Source of the DNA: JAWVFM01 sp963843315
GTDB lineage: Bacteria; Actinomycetota; Thermoleophilia; Solirubrobacterales; 70-9
Assembly (NCBI GenBank): GCA_963843315.1
Contig: CAWJJU010000006.1
Location: 186,001 to 250,000 of the forward strand
Length of the DNA: 64,000 nt
Reading direction: 5' to 3'
Shown: piece after piece, positions 37,252-45,119 of the stretch
Layout: each line of letters starts with the position of its first letter
Numbering within the stretch: position 1 is the stretch's first letter
Notes under the pieces: generated by a model
What the model was told of the DNA's origin: nothing
Databases searched by the model: none
Seen by the model: the letters and a program-made list of their open reading frames with translations, nothing else
Position numbers and translations under genes: made by a program

Positions 37252-37949
37252 GCCCGGAAGAACCGCGCCGCGACGACCTCGCGGCCTATTCGCTGGGAGC
37301 GCTCGAGCCGGGCCCCGCGGCCGACCTCGAGCGCCATCTCGCCGAGTGCGAGTCGTGCCGCGAGTACCTGACCTGGCTCCAGCCCGCCGTCGAGGCGCTG
37401 CCCACGTCGGTGGACCAGCTGCGCGCGCCGCGCTCCGTGCGGCGCGCGGTGATGGCGGAGGTTCGCGCCGACGCCGCCGGCGGGGTGCGCTCCCGTCCTG
37501 CGGAGCGCGGCCGGGGCAGGCTGGGAGCACTGCTCCTGCGCCCCGCCACCGCGTTCGCGGCGGCCTGCGCCCTGGTCGTCGCCGGGGTTGGCGGCTACCT
37601 GCTGCACGGATCGTCGGCCGGGCTCCAGCGTTCGACCGTTCCCGCACAACCCACCGCCGCGGCCAGGCCCGGCAGCGTGAAGGCCTCGCTCGATCGGGTC
37701 GACGGGTCCGCGACTCTCGTCGTCGACCGGATGCCGCATCTGCCCCCCAAGCGGGTCTACGAGGTCTGGGTCCAGCGCGGCGGGAAGATGAACCCGGAGA
37801 GCACGTTCGTGCTGCGCCGCGACGGCAGCGCGAACGCCGCCGTTCCCGGGCCTCTGGACAGCGCCCAGGCGGTGCTCGTCACCGAGGAGCCGCGCGGCGG
37901 CTCGGACGCGCCCACGGGCCCGCCGCTGCTGCGCGCGCCGCTTGGCTGA
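37248..37949 (+). CDS. Zinc-dependent anti-sigma factor (RskA-like)
   Basis: The 233-residue protein begins with a ZAS domain whose histidine and two cysteines are visible in ERHLAECESCREYL at residues about 25-38. A transmembrane helix (TAFAAACALVVAGVGGYLL, about residues 100-118) leads to an extracytoplasmic RskA-type domain (ATLVVDRMPHLPPKRVYEVW, NPESTFVLRRDGSANAAVP, AVLVTEEPRGGSDAPTG). It should sequester the preceding sigma factor and release it by regulated proteolysis. A rhomboid protease follows 33 bases downstream. The start is GTG 37248, overlapping the sigma gene. Confidence 0.9.
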   Translation: MSPEEPRRDDLAAYSLGALEPGPAADLERHLAECESCREYLTWLQPAVEALPTSVDQLRAPRSVRRAVMAEVRADAAGGVRSRPAERGRGRLGALLLRPATAFAAACALVVAGVGGYLLHGSSAGLQRSTVPAQPTAAARPGSVKASLDRVDGSATLVVDRMPHLPPKRVYEVWVQRGGKMNPESTFVLRRDGSANAAVPGPLDSAQAVLVTEEPRGGSDAPTGPPLLRAPLG

Positions 37950-37982
37950 GCCGGTCTGAGTCGCCCTCTAGGCTCTCCGGCG

Positions 37983-38795
37983 ATGGCCGAGACCTGTTAC
38001 CGCCACCCCGGGCGCGAGACCCGCGTCTCCTGCTCCAACTGCGGGCGGCCGATCTGCCCCGACTGCATGACGCCGACGCCCGTGGGCATGCGCTGCCCCG
38101 AGTGCGCGAGCCAGACCACGCCGGTGCGCAAGCTCAACTCGGGGCGTGCGGGCCTCGGCCGAGCGCCGGCGACGATGGTCCTCATCGGACTGAACGTCGC
38201 GGCGTTCATCGCGGAGATCGCGAGCGGGAGCGGCGGTCTCTCGACCGTCGGCGGCACCGTCTTCCGGCACGGCGCCCTCTACGGGCCGGCGGTCGCGAAC
38301 GGCGACTACTGGCGCCTCGTCACCAGCGGATTCCTGCACGCGGGCCTCATCCACATCGCCTTCAACATGTACGCGCTGTACATCCTCGGCAACCTGCTCG
38401 AGCCGGCGATCGGCACGCCCCGGTATGTCGCCCTGTACTTCACGGCGCTTCTCGCGGGCTCCGCCGGAGCGCTGATCCTCGATCCGAACGTCCCGACCAT
38501 CGGTGCGTCGGGCGCGGTGTTCGGCCTCATGGCGGCGGCGTTCATCATCGCCCGGCGCCGCGGCATGGGCGACCTCGCGAACCAGATCGGTTTCTTCGTC
38601 GTCATCAACCTGGTGTTCACCTTCTCGGCATCGAACATCTCGGTCGGGGGGCACCTCGGCGGCCTGCTGACGGGAGCGATCATCGCCTTCGTGTTCGTCG
38701 AGGCCGAGCGCCGCCGCCCGAGTCTCGCCGTCGAGCTCGGCGTGATGGCCGCCCTGGCCGTCGCCTCGGTTGCGATCTCGCTCGCCGTGGTCTAA
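37983..38795 (+). CDS. Rhomboid intramembrane serine protease with N-terminal zinc-binding motif
   Basis: The 270-residue protein opens with a B-box-like cysteine/histidine block (CYRHPGRETRVSCSNCGRPI, then CPDCMTPTPVGMRCPEC) followed by six membrane helices. The catalytic serine is in PTIGASGAVFGLMAA and the partner histidine in SVGGHLGGLLTG. HAGLIHIAFNMYALY carries the conserved His and Asn of the second helix. Rhomboids cut transmembrane substrates. The adjacent membrane-bound anti-sigma factor is an attractive but unproven target. The stop is immediately followed by palindromic repeat copy 3. Confidence 0.9.
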   Translation: MAETCYRHPGRETRVSCSNCGRPICPDCMTPTPVGMRCPECASQTTPVRKLNSGRAGLGRAPATMVLIGLNVAAFIAEIASGSGGLSTVGGTVFRHGALYGPAVANGDYWRLVTSGFLHAGLIHIAFNMYALYILGNLLEPAIGTPRYVALYFTALLAGSAGALILDPNVPTIGASGAVFGLMAAAFIIARRRGMGDLANQIGFFVVINLVFTFSASNISVGGHLGGLLTGAIIAFVFVEAERRRPSLAVELGVMAALAVASVAISLAVV

Positions 38796-38841
38796 GAACG
38801 TCCCTCACTGCCCTGTATAGGCATCAGTCAGGGACGTTCAT
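38796..38841. repeat. Palindromic repeat, copy 3 (GAACGTCCC family, inverted)
   Basis: GAACGTCCCT at 38796-38805 and GGGACGTTC at 38831-38839 are the inverted arms. The centre CTGCCCTGTATAGGCATCAG, when reverse-complemented, differs from the centre of copy 1 at only two positions. It lies one base after the rhomboid stop and supplies the last codons and stop of the convergent B12-binding protein gene. Confidence 0.75.
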
Positions 38842-39730
38842 CAGGGGGTGGAAGGTGACGGTCGGCGGCGGCGGCGCCAGCTCGGGGTGCAGCAGGTGCG
38901 CGAGCAGCTCGACTCCCTCCACGAGCCGCGGGCCCGGGCCGGGAAAACGAAGCCGCCGCATCGACCGCGAACACGGAGGACACGCCCAACCCCGCGAGCT
39001 CCCCTCGGTGCTTCTCCGCCTCAGCTCGCGGACTCCTCCGCGTAGCAACCACACGGCATGACGACGGCAACCTCGGCCGCCAGCTCGGCGAGAGCCGACC
39101 ACTCCACGATCCGCGACCGCTCGCCTGCCTTCCCCGCGGCGTCCTCGCCCCCGGCGATCTGCGATCATCTCCGGGACCCAGTGGCCGCCCACGTAGGGAG
39201 GGTCGAGCCACTCCAGCGCCAGCACCCGCGGGCGCCGGGCGCCGGCAACCGATTCGCGCACCCCGTCGAGGCGCGCGCGCAGGCGGGAGGACAGCTCGTG
39301 GCCCCGCGCGGCGTCCCCGCAGGCCTCCGCCAGCGTGACCAGGTCGTCGATCACCTCGTCGAGGGTGGTCGGGTCGAGCGAGACCACATCCGCACGAGAG
39401 GGCAGGCGCGCTGCGGCGTCGCACACCTCCCCGTAGGAGACGGCGCATACCGCGCAGAGCTCCTGCGTGACGATCAGGTCGGGCTCCAGGGCCGCCAGCG
39501 CCCCCTCGTCGAGCGTGTAGAGGGGCTCGCCCGCCTGCGTGCAGCTCCCGGACCCGCGCGTCGATCTCGGCGGCGGGGAGCCCGGCGGGGAGGACGCTCG
39601 CCGTCAGGCGCGGCAGGCGCCGGGCCTCGGCGGGCCAGTCGCACTCGTGCGTGACGGCGACGACGTCGCCGCCGAAGCCGAGTGCGAACAGGGCCTCGGT
39701 GGCCGACGGCACCAGGCTCGCGATCCGCAT
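38824..39730 (-). CDS. Cobalamin-binding periplasmic-type protein (BtuF-like), four frame breaks
   Basis: Joining frames across breaks at about 39530, 39158, 39030 and 38935 gives about 300 residues of a class III solute-binding fold. Segments in order are MRIASLVPSATEALFALGFG, VAVTHECDWPAEARRLPRLT, EPLYTLDEGALAALEPDLIV, a region with DVVSLDPTTLDEVIDDLVTL, LALEWLDPPYVGGHWVPEMI, and LVEGVELLAHLLHPELAPPP. The VTHECDWP and GGHWVPEM motifs are typical of proteins annotated as cobalamin-binding. No signal peptide is seen, so it may be cytosolic. Its last residues (MNVPD) are encoded by the palindromic repeat. The breaks are probably sequencing errors. Confidence 0.72.
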
Positions 39731-39753
39731 CGGCAGGACTATAGGCTGCGCCC

Positions 39754-40033
39754 ATGGACCTTCTGAGCGACGCGGAGATCGAGGCAGAAGCTGGGCGAGA
39801 TCGAGGGCTGGGAGCGGGCGGGAGACGCCATCTCCAAGTCCTACGAGCGCGGAGATTTCGTGGGCTCGGTGAAGTTCGTCGACGCGATCGTCGGCCCCGC
39901 TGAGGACATGGGACACCATCCCGACCTGGAGATCTCGTGGGACACCGTGAAGGTGTCGATCACCAACCACGCCGCCGGCGGGCTCACGCAGGCTGACTTC
40001 GAGCTGGCTCGCCGAATCGACGAGCTGGCTTGA
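39754..40033 (+). CDS. Pterin-4a-carbinolamine dehydratase (frameshifted)
   Basis: Read across one indel at about 39781-39793 this gives about 92 residues: MDLLSDAEIEA, then LGEIEGWERAGDAISKSYER, VGSVKFVDAIVGPAEDMGHH, PDLEISWDTVKVSITNHAAG, and a final helix FELARRIDELA. The catalytic GHHPD-N-x-H arrangement of the family is intact. It recycles the 4a-hydroxy-tetrahydropterin made by aromatic amino acid hydroxylases, or acts as a related pterin dehydratase. Neither half is long enough to stand out as an open frame by itself. The stop overlaps the TTG start of the next gene. Confidence 0.8.
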
Positions 40034-40920
40034 GCACCCGAGACGACGTTCGCTTCCACTGCGGCGGCGAGGCCGTGGCGGGGTGGCTCTACCGCCCGGA
40101 CGAGCCCGGTGAGGGAGCTCCCTGCGTCGTCATGGCCCACGGGTTCGGCGCGCTCAAGGAGGGTCGCCTGGACGCGTTCGCGGAGCGGTTCGCCGCCGCG
40201 GGCTGCTTCGTGCTGGTCTTCGACTACCGGCACTTCGGCGAGTCCGGCGGGCAGCCGCGCAACCTCGTGGACATCCCCCGCCAGCACGAGGACTGGCGCG
40301 CGGCGATCGCCCACGCGCGGTCGATCGAGGGGGTCGATCCCGAGCGGATAGCGCTGTGGGGCTCGTCGTTCTCGGGCGGGCACGTGATGGTGATCGGCGC
40401 CGAGGACCGGAGGGTCGCGGCGATCGTCGCCCAGGTGCCGCACGCCGACGGCGTGGCGACGCTGCGGGCCGCCGGCCCGGTGCGACTGGCGAAGATGACC
40501 GCCGCGGGGCTTCGCGACGAGCTCGGCTCTCGAGTCGGCCGCGGCCCGCGCTACATCCCGATCGTCGGCCCGCCGGGGACCCTCGCCGCCATGGCGACTC
40601 CCGACGCGCTTCCCGGCTACTCGGCGATGTATCCGGCGGGGTTCGACTGGCAGAACCGGGTTGCCGCCCGCGCTGCGCTGCACGTGGGCACCTACGCGCC
40701 GCGCAAGCACGCCGCCGACATCCGCTGTCCGATCCTCGTGCAGGTGGGCAAGCGCGACGTCGTCACCCCGCCGGAGCCGGCGCGCGCGGCCGCCCGCTCG
40801 GCGCCGCGGGGCGAGCTCGTCGAGTACGACCTCGGCCACTTCGACGTGTACGTCGGCGACGCCTTCGAGCGCTCCGTCAGCGATCAGCTCGAGTTCCTGG
40901 GCCGGGCGCTCGACACCTAG
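40030..40920 (+). CDS. Alpha/beta hydrolase (X-Pro/dienelactone-hydrolase-like)
   Basis: The 296-residue protein has VVMAHGFGALKEGRLDAFAE (oxyanion turn), LVFDYRHFGESGGQPRNLVD, the nucleophile elbow IALWGSSFSGGHVMVIGAED, a mobile lid region, and the acid/histidine pair CPILVQVGKRDVVTPP and DLGHFDVYVGD. It probably hydrolyses an ester or amide in the cytosol; there is no signal peptide. The TTG at 40030 overlaps the preceding stop by four bases. The substrate is unknown. Confidence 0.83.
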   Translation: MSTRDDVRFHCGGEAVAGWLYRPDEPGEGAPCVVMAHGFGALKEGRLDAFAERFAAAGCFVLVFDYRHFGESGGQPRNLVDIPRQHEDWRAAIAHARSIEGVDPERIALWGSSFSGGHVMVIGAEDRRVAAIVAQVPHADGVATLRAAGPVRLAKMTAAGLRDELGSRVGRGPRYIPIVGPPGTLAAMATPDALPGYSAMYPAGFDWQNRVAARAALHVGTYAPRKHAADIRCPILVQVGKRDVVTPPEPARAAARSAPRGELVEYDLGHFDVYVGDAFERSVSDQLEFLGRALDT

Positions 40921-40924
40921 AGGC

Positions 40925-41998
40925 ATGCGGGTCGTACACGTCCTCGGGACGCGCCCGAACTTCGTGAAGATGGCGCCCGGTGATCGCGGCGCTGCGGGAG
41001 TCGCTGGGCCCCGGCGCCGAACACCGTCGTCCACACCGGCCAGCACTACGACAGGGCGATGTCCCAGGTCTTCTTCGAGGAGCTGGGCGTGCCGGAGCCG
41101 GACCACATGCTGGGCGTGGGATCGGGCAGCCACGCCGAGCAGACCGCCCGCGTCATCGAGCGGCTCGAGCCCATCCTCGCCGCGGAGCGCCCGGACCTCG
41201 TGATGGTCCCCGGCGACGTGAACTCCACCGTCGCCGCGGCCATCTGCGCATCGCGCCTGGGCATCGACGTCGCCCATCTGGAGTCCGGGCTGCGGAGCTT
41301 CGATCGCACGATGCCCGAGGAGATCAACCGCATCGTCGCCGACCACATCGCCCGCTTCCTCTTCCTGCACTCCCAGGAGGCGATCGACAACCTCGCGGCC
41401 GAGGGCATCGACGACGACCGCCCGAGCTTCGTCGGCAACACGATGATCGACACTCTGGTGGCGCTCCAGGAGCGCTTCCGCGCCCGTGAGGCGGCGCGCG
41501 GCCTGGGCGCGGAGCCCGGCGGCTACCTCCTGGTCACGCTCCACCGCCCTGCGCTCGTCGACGGGCCGCTGCTCGGGGCGGCGATCGACGCGCTGGAGCA
41601 GGTTGGTGCGAGCCTGCCGGTCCTCTTTCCCGCGCACCCGCGCACCCGCAAGATGCTCGGCGACCGGGTGCCCAGGGGGGTGGAGCTGATCGAGCCGGTG
41701 GGCTACCTCGACTTCCTCTCGCTCGAGGCCGACGCGGCCGCGGTGCTCACCGACTCCGGGCGGCATCCAGGAGGAGACGACGTACCTGGGCATTCCCTGC
41801 TTCACCCTGCGCGACAACACCGAGCGCCCGGTGACGATTCGCGCCGGCACCAACACCCTCCTCGGGCTCGACCCGGCGAGGATCGCCGAAATTCCGGGGT
41901 TGCTCGGAGCACGCTCCGAGAGCGGTATTCCGGAACCTCCGCCAAAGTGGGACGGGGCGGCTGCGCGGCGGGTGGCCGAGGTTCTCGCCGATTGCTAG
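40925..41998 (+). CDS. wecB: UDP-N-acetylglucosamine 2-epimerase (three frame breaks)
   Basis: The enzyme interconverts UDP-GlcNAc and UDP-ManNAc for cell-surface polysaccharide synthesis. Segments are MRVVHVLGTRPNFVKMAP, TVVHTGQHYDRAMSQVFFEE, LVMVPGDVNSTVAAAICASR, VAHLESGLRSFDRTMPEEIN, FVGNTMIDTLVAL, and, after the last break, GIQEETTYLGIPCFTLRDNT with ERPVTIRAGTN. The catalytic Asp, Glu and His-containing motifs are all present, so the enzyme should be functional if the breaks at about 40979, 41022 and 41758 are errors; each looks like one extra base in a G or C run. Residues about 320-337 are encoded by a palindromic, AT-richer stretch. Confidence 0.85.
41903..41920. repeat. Palindrome within an atypical stretch of wecB
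   Basis: CTCGGAGC-AC-GCTCCGAG is a perfect palindrome inside the C-terminal coding region, flanked by direct repeats ATTCCGG at 41891 and 41927. The roughly 55-base block around it uses many A- or T-ending codons (GAA, ATT, GGA, GCA, GGT, CCT, CCA), unlike its neighbours. It may be another small in-frame palindromic insertion. Confidence 0.4.
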
Positions 41999-42010
41999 CG
42001 TGGCGCCTCC

Positions 42011-42631
42011 GTGGCGCTCCCGAGCCTGATCCCGCGCGATCGCGTCTTCTTCGACCTCTTCCACCAGGCTGGTCAGAACACCCTGCGCGCCGCGCGCCTG
42101 CTGCAGGAGATGCTGCGCGGCTGGCCGGACTCCGCCGGCCTCTCGCGGGAGATCCTGCTGGCCGAGCAGGAGGGCGACAAGATCACCCACGAGATCATCC
42201 GGCGCCTCAACACGACCTTCGTGACGCCGCTGGATCGCGAGGACATCTTCGGTCTCGCGGGAACGATCGACGACGTCGTCGACTACATCGAGGAGGCCGC
42301 GGATTTCTTCGGCCTCTACCAGATCGAGGCGCCGATGGAGCAGTCCCAGGGGCTCGCCGACATCATCGTGGGCTGCTGTGAGCAACTCGCCGAGGCGCTC
42401 TCCAAGCTGCGGGGCTTCCAGAACCTCGAGGACCACTGGATCGCCATCCACAGCCTGGAGAACGACGGCGACCGGCTGTCGCGAGACGCGGTCGCGTCGC
42501 TGTTCGCCAACGGCATCGATCCGATGGTCGTGATCCGGTGGAAGGACATCTTCGCCGTGCTCGAGCGCGCCATCGATGCCACCGAGACGGCCGCCCACAT
42601 CCTCGAAGGCATCGTCATCAAGAACGCCTGA
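42011..42631 (+). CDS. DUF47/PhoU-like phosphate transport regulator
   Basis: The 206-residue all-helical protein is of the PhoU-related DUF47 family that accompanies PiT transporters. Landmarks are VFFDLFHQAGQNTLRAARLL, EILLAEQEGDKITHEIIRRL, TTFVTPLDREDIFGLAGTID, VVDYIEEAADFFGLYQI, and VIRWKDIFAVLERAIDATET, with the E/D-rich trinuclear metal-binding motifs E-x-x-x-D in helices. The GTG at 42011 fits. The transporter gene follows after eight bases, so the two form a phosphate uptake operon. Confidence 0.9.
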   Translation: MALPSLIPRDRVFFDLFHQAGQNTLRAARLLQEMLRGWPDSAGLSREILLAEQEGDKITHEIIRRLNTTFVTPLDREDIFGLAGTIDDVVDYIEEAADFFGLYQIEAPMEQSQGLADIIVGCCEQLAEALSKLRGFQNLEDHWIAIHSLENDGDRLSRDAVASLFANGIDPMVVIRWKDIFAVLERAIDATETAAHILEGIVIKNA

Positions 42632-42639
42632 GGTGAGGC

Positions 42640-43734
42640 GTGCATAACGACGCAGTCCTGGTGATCGTGATCGCGACCGCGCTTGCGTTCGACTTCACCA
42701 ACGGCTTCCACGACACCGCGAACGTCATCGCCACGTCGATCTCGACCAGGGCGATGTCACCCCGGCTCGCCGTGGCCTACGCGGCGGTGCTCAACTTCGC
42801 CGGGGCGTTTCTCTCCGTTGCCGTGGCGGCCACGGTGGCGAACGACGTCGTCGACGCGGCTGAGATCACTCCCCAGATCATCTTCGCGGGCCTTGTCGGC
42901 GCGATCGCCTGGAACCTGATCACCTGGAACGTCGGACTGCCGTCGAGCTCCTCGCACGCGCTGATCGGAGGCGTGGTCGGCGCGGCGGTGGCGGCCGCCG
43001 GCACCCAGGCCGTACTGGTCGACGGGCTCGTCGGGAAGGTGCTGGTCCCCGCCGTCATCGCGCCGATCCTCGCGTTCGCCGTTGCGCTCACGGGAATCTT
43101 CATCTGCTACCGGATCCTGGGCCGCCAGCGCCCGGGCCCGGTCACGAGGGGCTTTCGCTACGGACAGGTGCTCTCGGGCGGCCTGCTCGCCCTCGCCCAC
43201 GGGACGAACGACGCCCAGAAGACGATGGGCGTGATCACGCTTGCGCTGGTCGCCAACGGCAACATCGCCGCGGACAACTTCCACGTGCCGACCTGGGTGA
43301 TCGTCTCCTCGGCCACCGCGATCGCGCTCGGCACCTACACCGGCGGATGGCGGATCATCCGCACGATGGGAACGCGGATCATCAAGATGGACTCCGCGCA
43401 GGGTTTCTCGGCGCAGGGGGCCGGCGCGGCGGTCATCCTCGCCTCGTCCCACTTCGGGTTCCCGCTGTCCACGACCCACGTGATCTCGGGCGGCGTGATG
43501 GGCGCGGGATCGGGCAAGCGCTTCTCCGCCGTCCGCTGGGGGGTCGCCGGAGACATCGTCGTCGCGTGGGTGCTCACCCTGCCGTGCGCGGCGGCGATCG
43601 GGGCGGCCGCCTACGGGGTGGCCAGGGCCTTCGGAACGGGCGCGCTCGGGCCCGCGATCGTCGCCGGGGCCGGCCTCGCCATGGTCGCCGTCGCGCTCGT
43701 GAGGCGTGTTCGGCGCGCGCCGGTGCCGGCGTGA
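42640..43734 (+). CDS. pit: PiT-family inorganic phosphate transporter
   Basis: The 364-residue membrane protein shows the duplicated PiT signature: FDFTNGFHDTANVIATSIST near the N terminus and LALAHGTNDAQKTMGVITLA in the middle, plus GLPSSSSHALIGGVVGA and FPLSTTHVISGGVMGAGSG. About 10 hydrophobic helices can be counted. It takes up metal-phosphate with protons. The GTG at 42640 directly precedes the first helix. The stop overlaps the start of the following small membrane-protein gene. Confidence 0.93.
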   Translation: MHNDAVLVIVIATALAFDFTNGFHDTANVIATSISTRAMSPRLAVAYAAVLNFAGAFLSVAVAATVANDVVDAAEITPQIIFAGLVGAIAWNLITWNVGLPSSSSHALIGGVVGAAVAAAGTQAVLVDGLVGKVLVPAVIAPILAFAVALTGIFICYRILGRQRPGPVTRGFRYGQVLSGGLLALAHGTNDAQKTMGVITLALVANGNIAADNFHVPTWVIVSSATAIALGTYTGGWRIIRTMGTRIIKMDSAQGFSAQGAGAAVILASSHFGFPLSTTHVISGGVMGAGSGKRFSAVRWGVAGDIVVAWVLTLPCAAAIGAAAYGVARAFGTGALGPAIVAGAGLAMVAVALVRRVRRAPVPA

Positions 43735-43991
43735 TGAAGCCGCTTGGGCATCTCGCCACCCTGGTCGACGGCAAGGCCCTCTGGCAGACGATCGTCTACG
43801 CGACGCTGGCGGCGGTGGGCGTCACGCTGGCGTTCGCCCTCGCCCTGCTGGGCGCGGTGCGCTCCATCGACCTGCGCCGCGACGGGCGGGCTTCCGCCGC
43901 GTTTGCGTCCGCGGGCCTGGCGGCGCTCGCCCTGGCGGTGGTCGGCGCGGCGGTGGTGCTGGGCATCGTCGTGATGACGACGAAGTCCTGA
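43734..43991 (+). CDS. Small two-helix membrane protein
   Basis: The 85-residue protein has two hydrophobic segments (TIVYATLAAVGVTLAFALAL and ALALAVVGAAVVLGIVVMTT) separated by a short basic loop. It starts within the stop codon of the PiT transporter and so is probably translated with it. Small membrane proteins of this type after PiT/DUF47 are seen in actinobacteria, but I know no function. It could assist the transporter. Confidence 0.72.
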   Translation: MKPLGHLATLVDGKALWQTIVYATLAAVGVTLAFALALLGAVRSIDLRRDGRASAAFASAGLAALALAVVGAAVVLGIVVMTTKS

Positions 43992-44032
43992 TCCGGCGAC
44001 GGCCCGCGCCGCGCGGCGTAGCATCTGTGCCG

Positions 44033-44383
44033 ATGCGCGCCCTTCGTAACTTCGCGATCATCGCCGCGATCGCCGCCGTGGTCGACTTCGCTCCGGGCGG
44101 CGGCAACGCCGCGACCGCCGTGCTGACCGCGCTGCTGCTCGCGTTCCTCGCCTCGCTGGCGCTTGCCGGCGCCCAGCTCTACCGCGAGAACCGGATGACC
44201 ATCGACGGCCTGAACGAGCGCGACCGCGTCGTCGTGTTCGCCGCCGTCGGCCTGATCGTCCTGATGGTGGCCGCCGCCCACCGCATGCTGCTGACCGGCG
44301 GTGGGACGCTCGCCTGGATCCTGCTGCTGGTGGGGGCGATCGTGGTCATCGCCCGAATCTGGGTGCGCGCCAACAGCTACTGA
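44033..44383 (+). CDS. Membrane protein of unknown function
   Basis: The 116-residue protein has three to four hydrophobic helices: NFAIIAAIAAVVDFAPGGG, AATAVLTALLLAFLASLALA, VVVFAAVGLIVLMVAAAHRM, and TLAWILLLVGAIVVIARIWV. A short charged loop (YRENRMTIDGLNERDR) lies between the second and third. The ATG at 44033 is preceded by a 41-base gap from the previous gene. I do not recognise the family. It is probably co-transcribed with the phosphate uptake genes. Confidence 0.65.
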   Translation: MRALRNFAIIAAIAAVVDFAPGGGNAATAVLTALLLAFLASLALAGAQLYRENRMTIDGLNERDRVVVFAAVGLIVLMVAAAHRMLLTGGGTLAWILLLVGAIVVIARIWVRANSY

Positions 44384-44446
44384 CCCGGCGCTGAGCCGGC
44401 ACGCTCGCCGCGCAACCCGCGCGCCGCGCGCTCGTAGCTTCGGGGC

Positions 44447-44788
44447 ATGTCGCGCCCTCGCCATCCGTCGCAGGCCGGCCAGGCCTCGGTCGAGCTCCTC
44501 GCGGTGGTTCCGGCGCTGGTCCTGCTCGTGGGCCTCGCCGTCGAGCTCGCCCTCGCGGGATGGTCCCTGTGGAGCGCCGAGGGGGCAGCGCGGGCCGGAG
44601 CGCGCGCCGCGGCGGTCGGCGCCGATCCTGGGCACGCGGCTCGGTCGGCGCTGCCGTCCGTTCTGCGCTCGGGGGCTTCGATCGGGCACGGTGGCGCCCT
44701 GAGGGTGCGGGTCGCAGCGCCCGGCCTTCCCGGGGTGCAGGCGTCGGGCGGTGGCGGGCTTCCCGGAGCCGGCGATGCGGTTCGCTGA
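44447..44788 (+). CDS. TadE-like protein 1
   Basis: The 113-residue protein has a type IV prepilin-like start typical of TadE: GQASVELLAVVPALVLLVGL with the invariant glutamate five residues into the hydrophobic segment, followed by SAEGAARAGARAAAVG. The remaining residues are short and Gly-rich. TadE proteins are minor pilins or membrane components of Flp/Tad pili. Its end overlaps the start region of a second TadE-like gene. No TadA, TadB or TadC gene lies nearby. Confidence 0.75.
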   Translation: MSRPRHPSQAGQASVELLAVVPALVLLVGLAVELALAGWSLWSAEGAARAGARAAAVGADPGHAARSALPSVLRSGASIGHGGALRVRVAAPGLPGVQASGGGGLPGAGDAVR

Positions 44789-45119
44789 ACGCTCCGGACA
44801 GGCCTCCGTCGAGCTCCTGGCCTCGGTGCCGCTCTTCGGGCTCGCCGGGTTGGTCGCGTTCCAGCTGCTGGCGCTCGGCTACGGCTCGACCCTCGCCGAC
44901 GGCGCCGCGGAGGCCGGCGCCGTCGCGTTGGCAGCTGGCGCTCCGGTGAAGCCGGCGGTCGGCCGGGCCCTGCCCGGCTGGGCGCGCGACCGATTCCGCA
45001 TCGAGCGCGACGGTGGAGAGGTGCGGGTAACCCTGCGCATGCCCTCGCCCCTGGCGGCGGTGGGCAGGGAGCCGTCGGTGGAGTCCTCGGCGTGGGCGCG
45101 CCCGCCCGGCGGCGGATGA
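44775..45119 (+). CDS. TadE-like protein 2
   Basis: The 114-residue protein repeats the same pattern: GQASVELLASVPLFGLAGLV with the pilin-type glutamate, then STLADGAAEAGAVALAAGAP. The C-terminal part (VGRALPGWARDRFRIERDGG) is predicted extracytoplasmic. The ATG at 44775 overlaps the first TadE gene by 14 bases; an in-frame GTG at 44751 is possible. The stop overlaps the start of the TadG-like fusion gene as ATGA, so the three genes look translationally coupled. Confidence 0.72.
   Translation: MRFAERSGQASVELLASVPLFGLAGLVAFQLLALGYGSTLADGAAEAGAVALAAGAPVKPAVGRALPGWARDRFRIERDGGEVRVTLRMPSPLAAVGREPSVESSAWARPPGGG

Noticed and set aside
38478..38495. GAACGTCCC inside the rhomboid gene as a further repeat copy
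   Set aside because: No inverted arm follows, and the bases encode conserved protein sequence.
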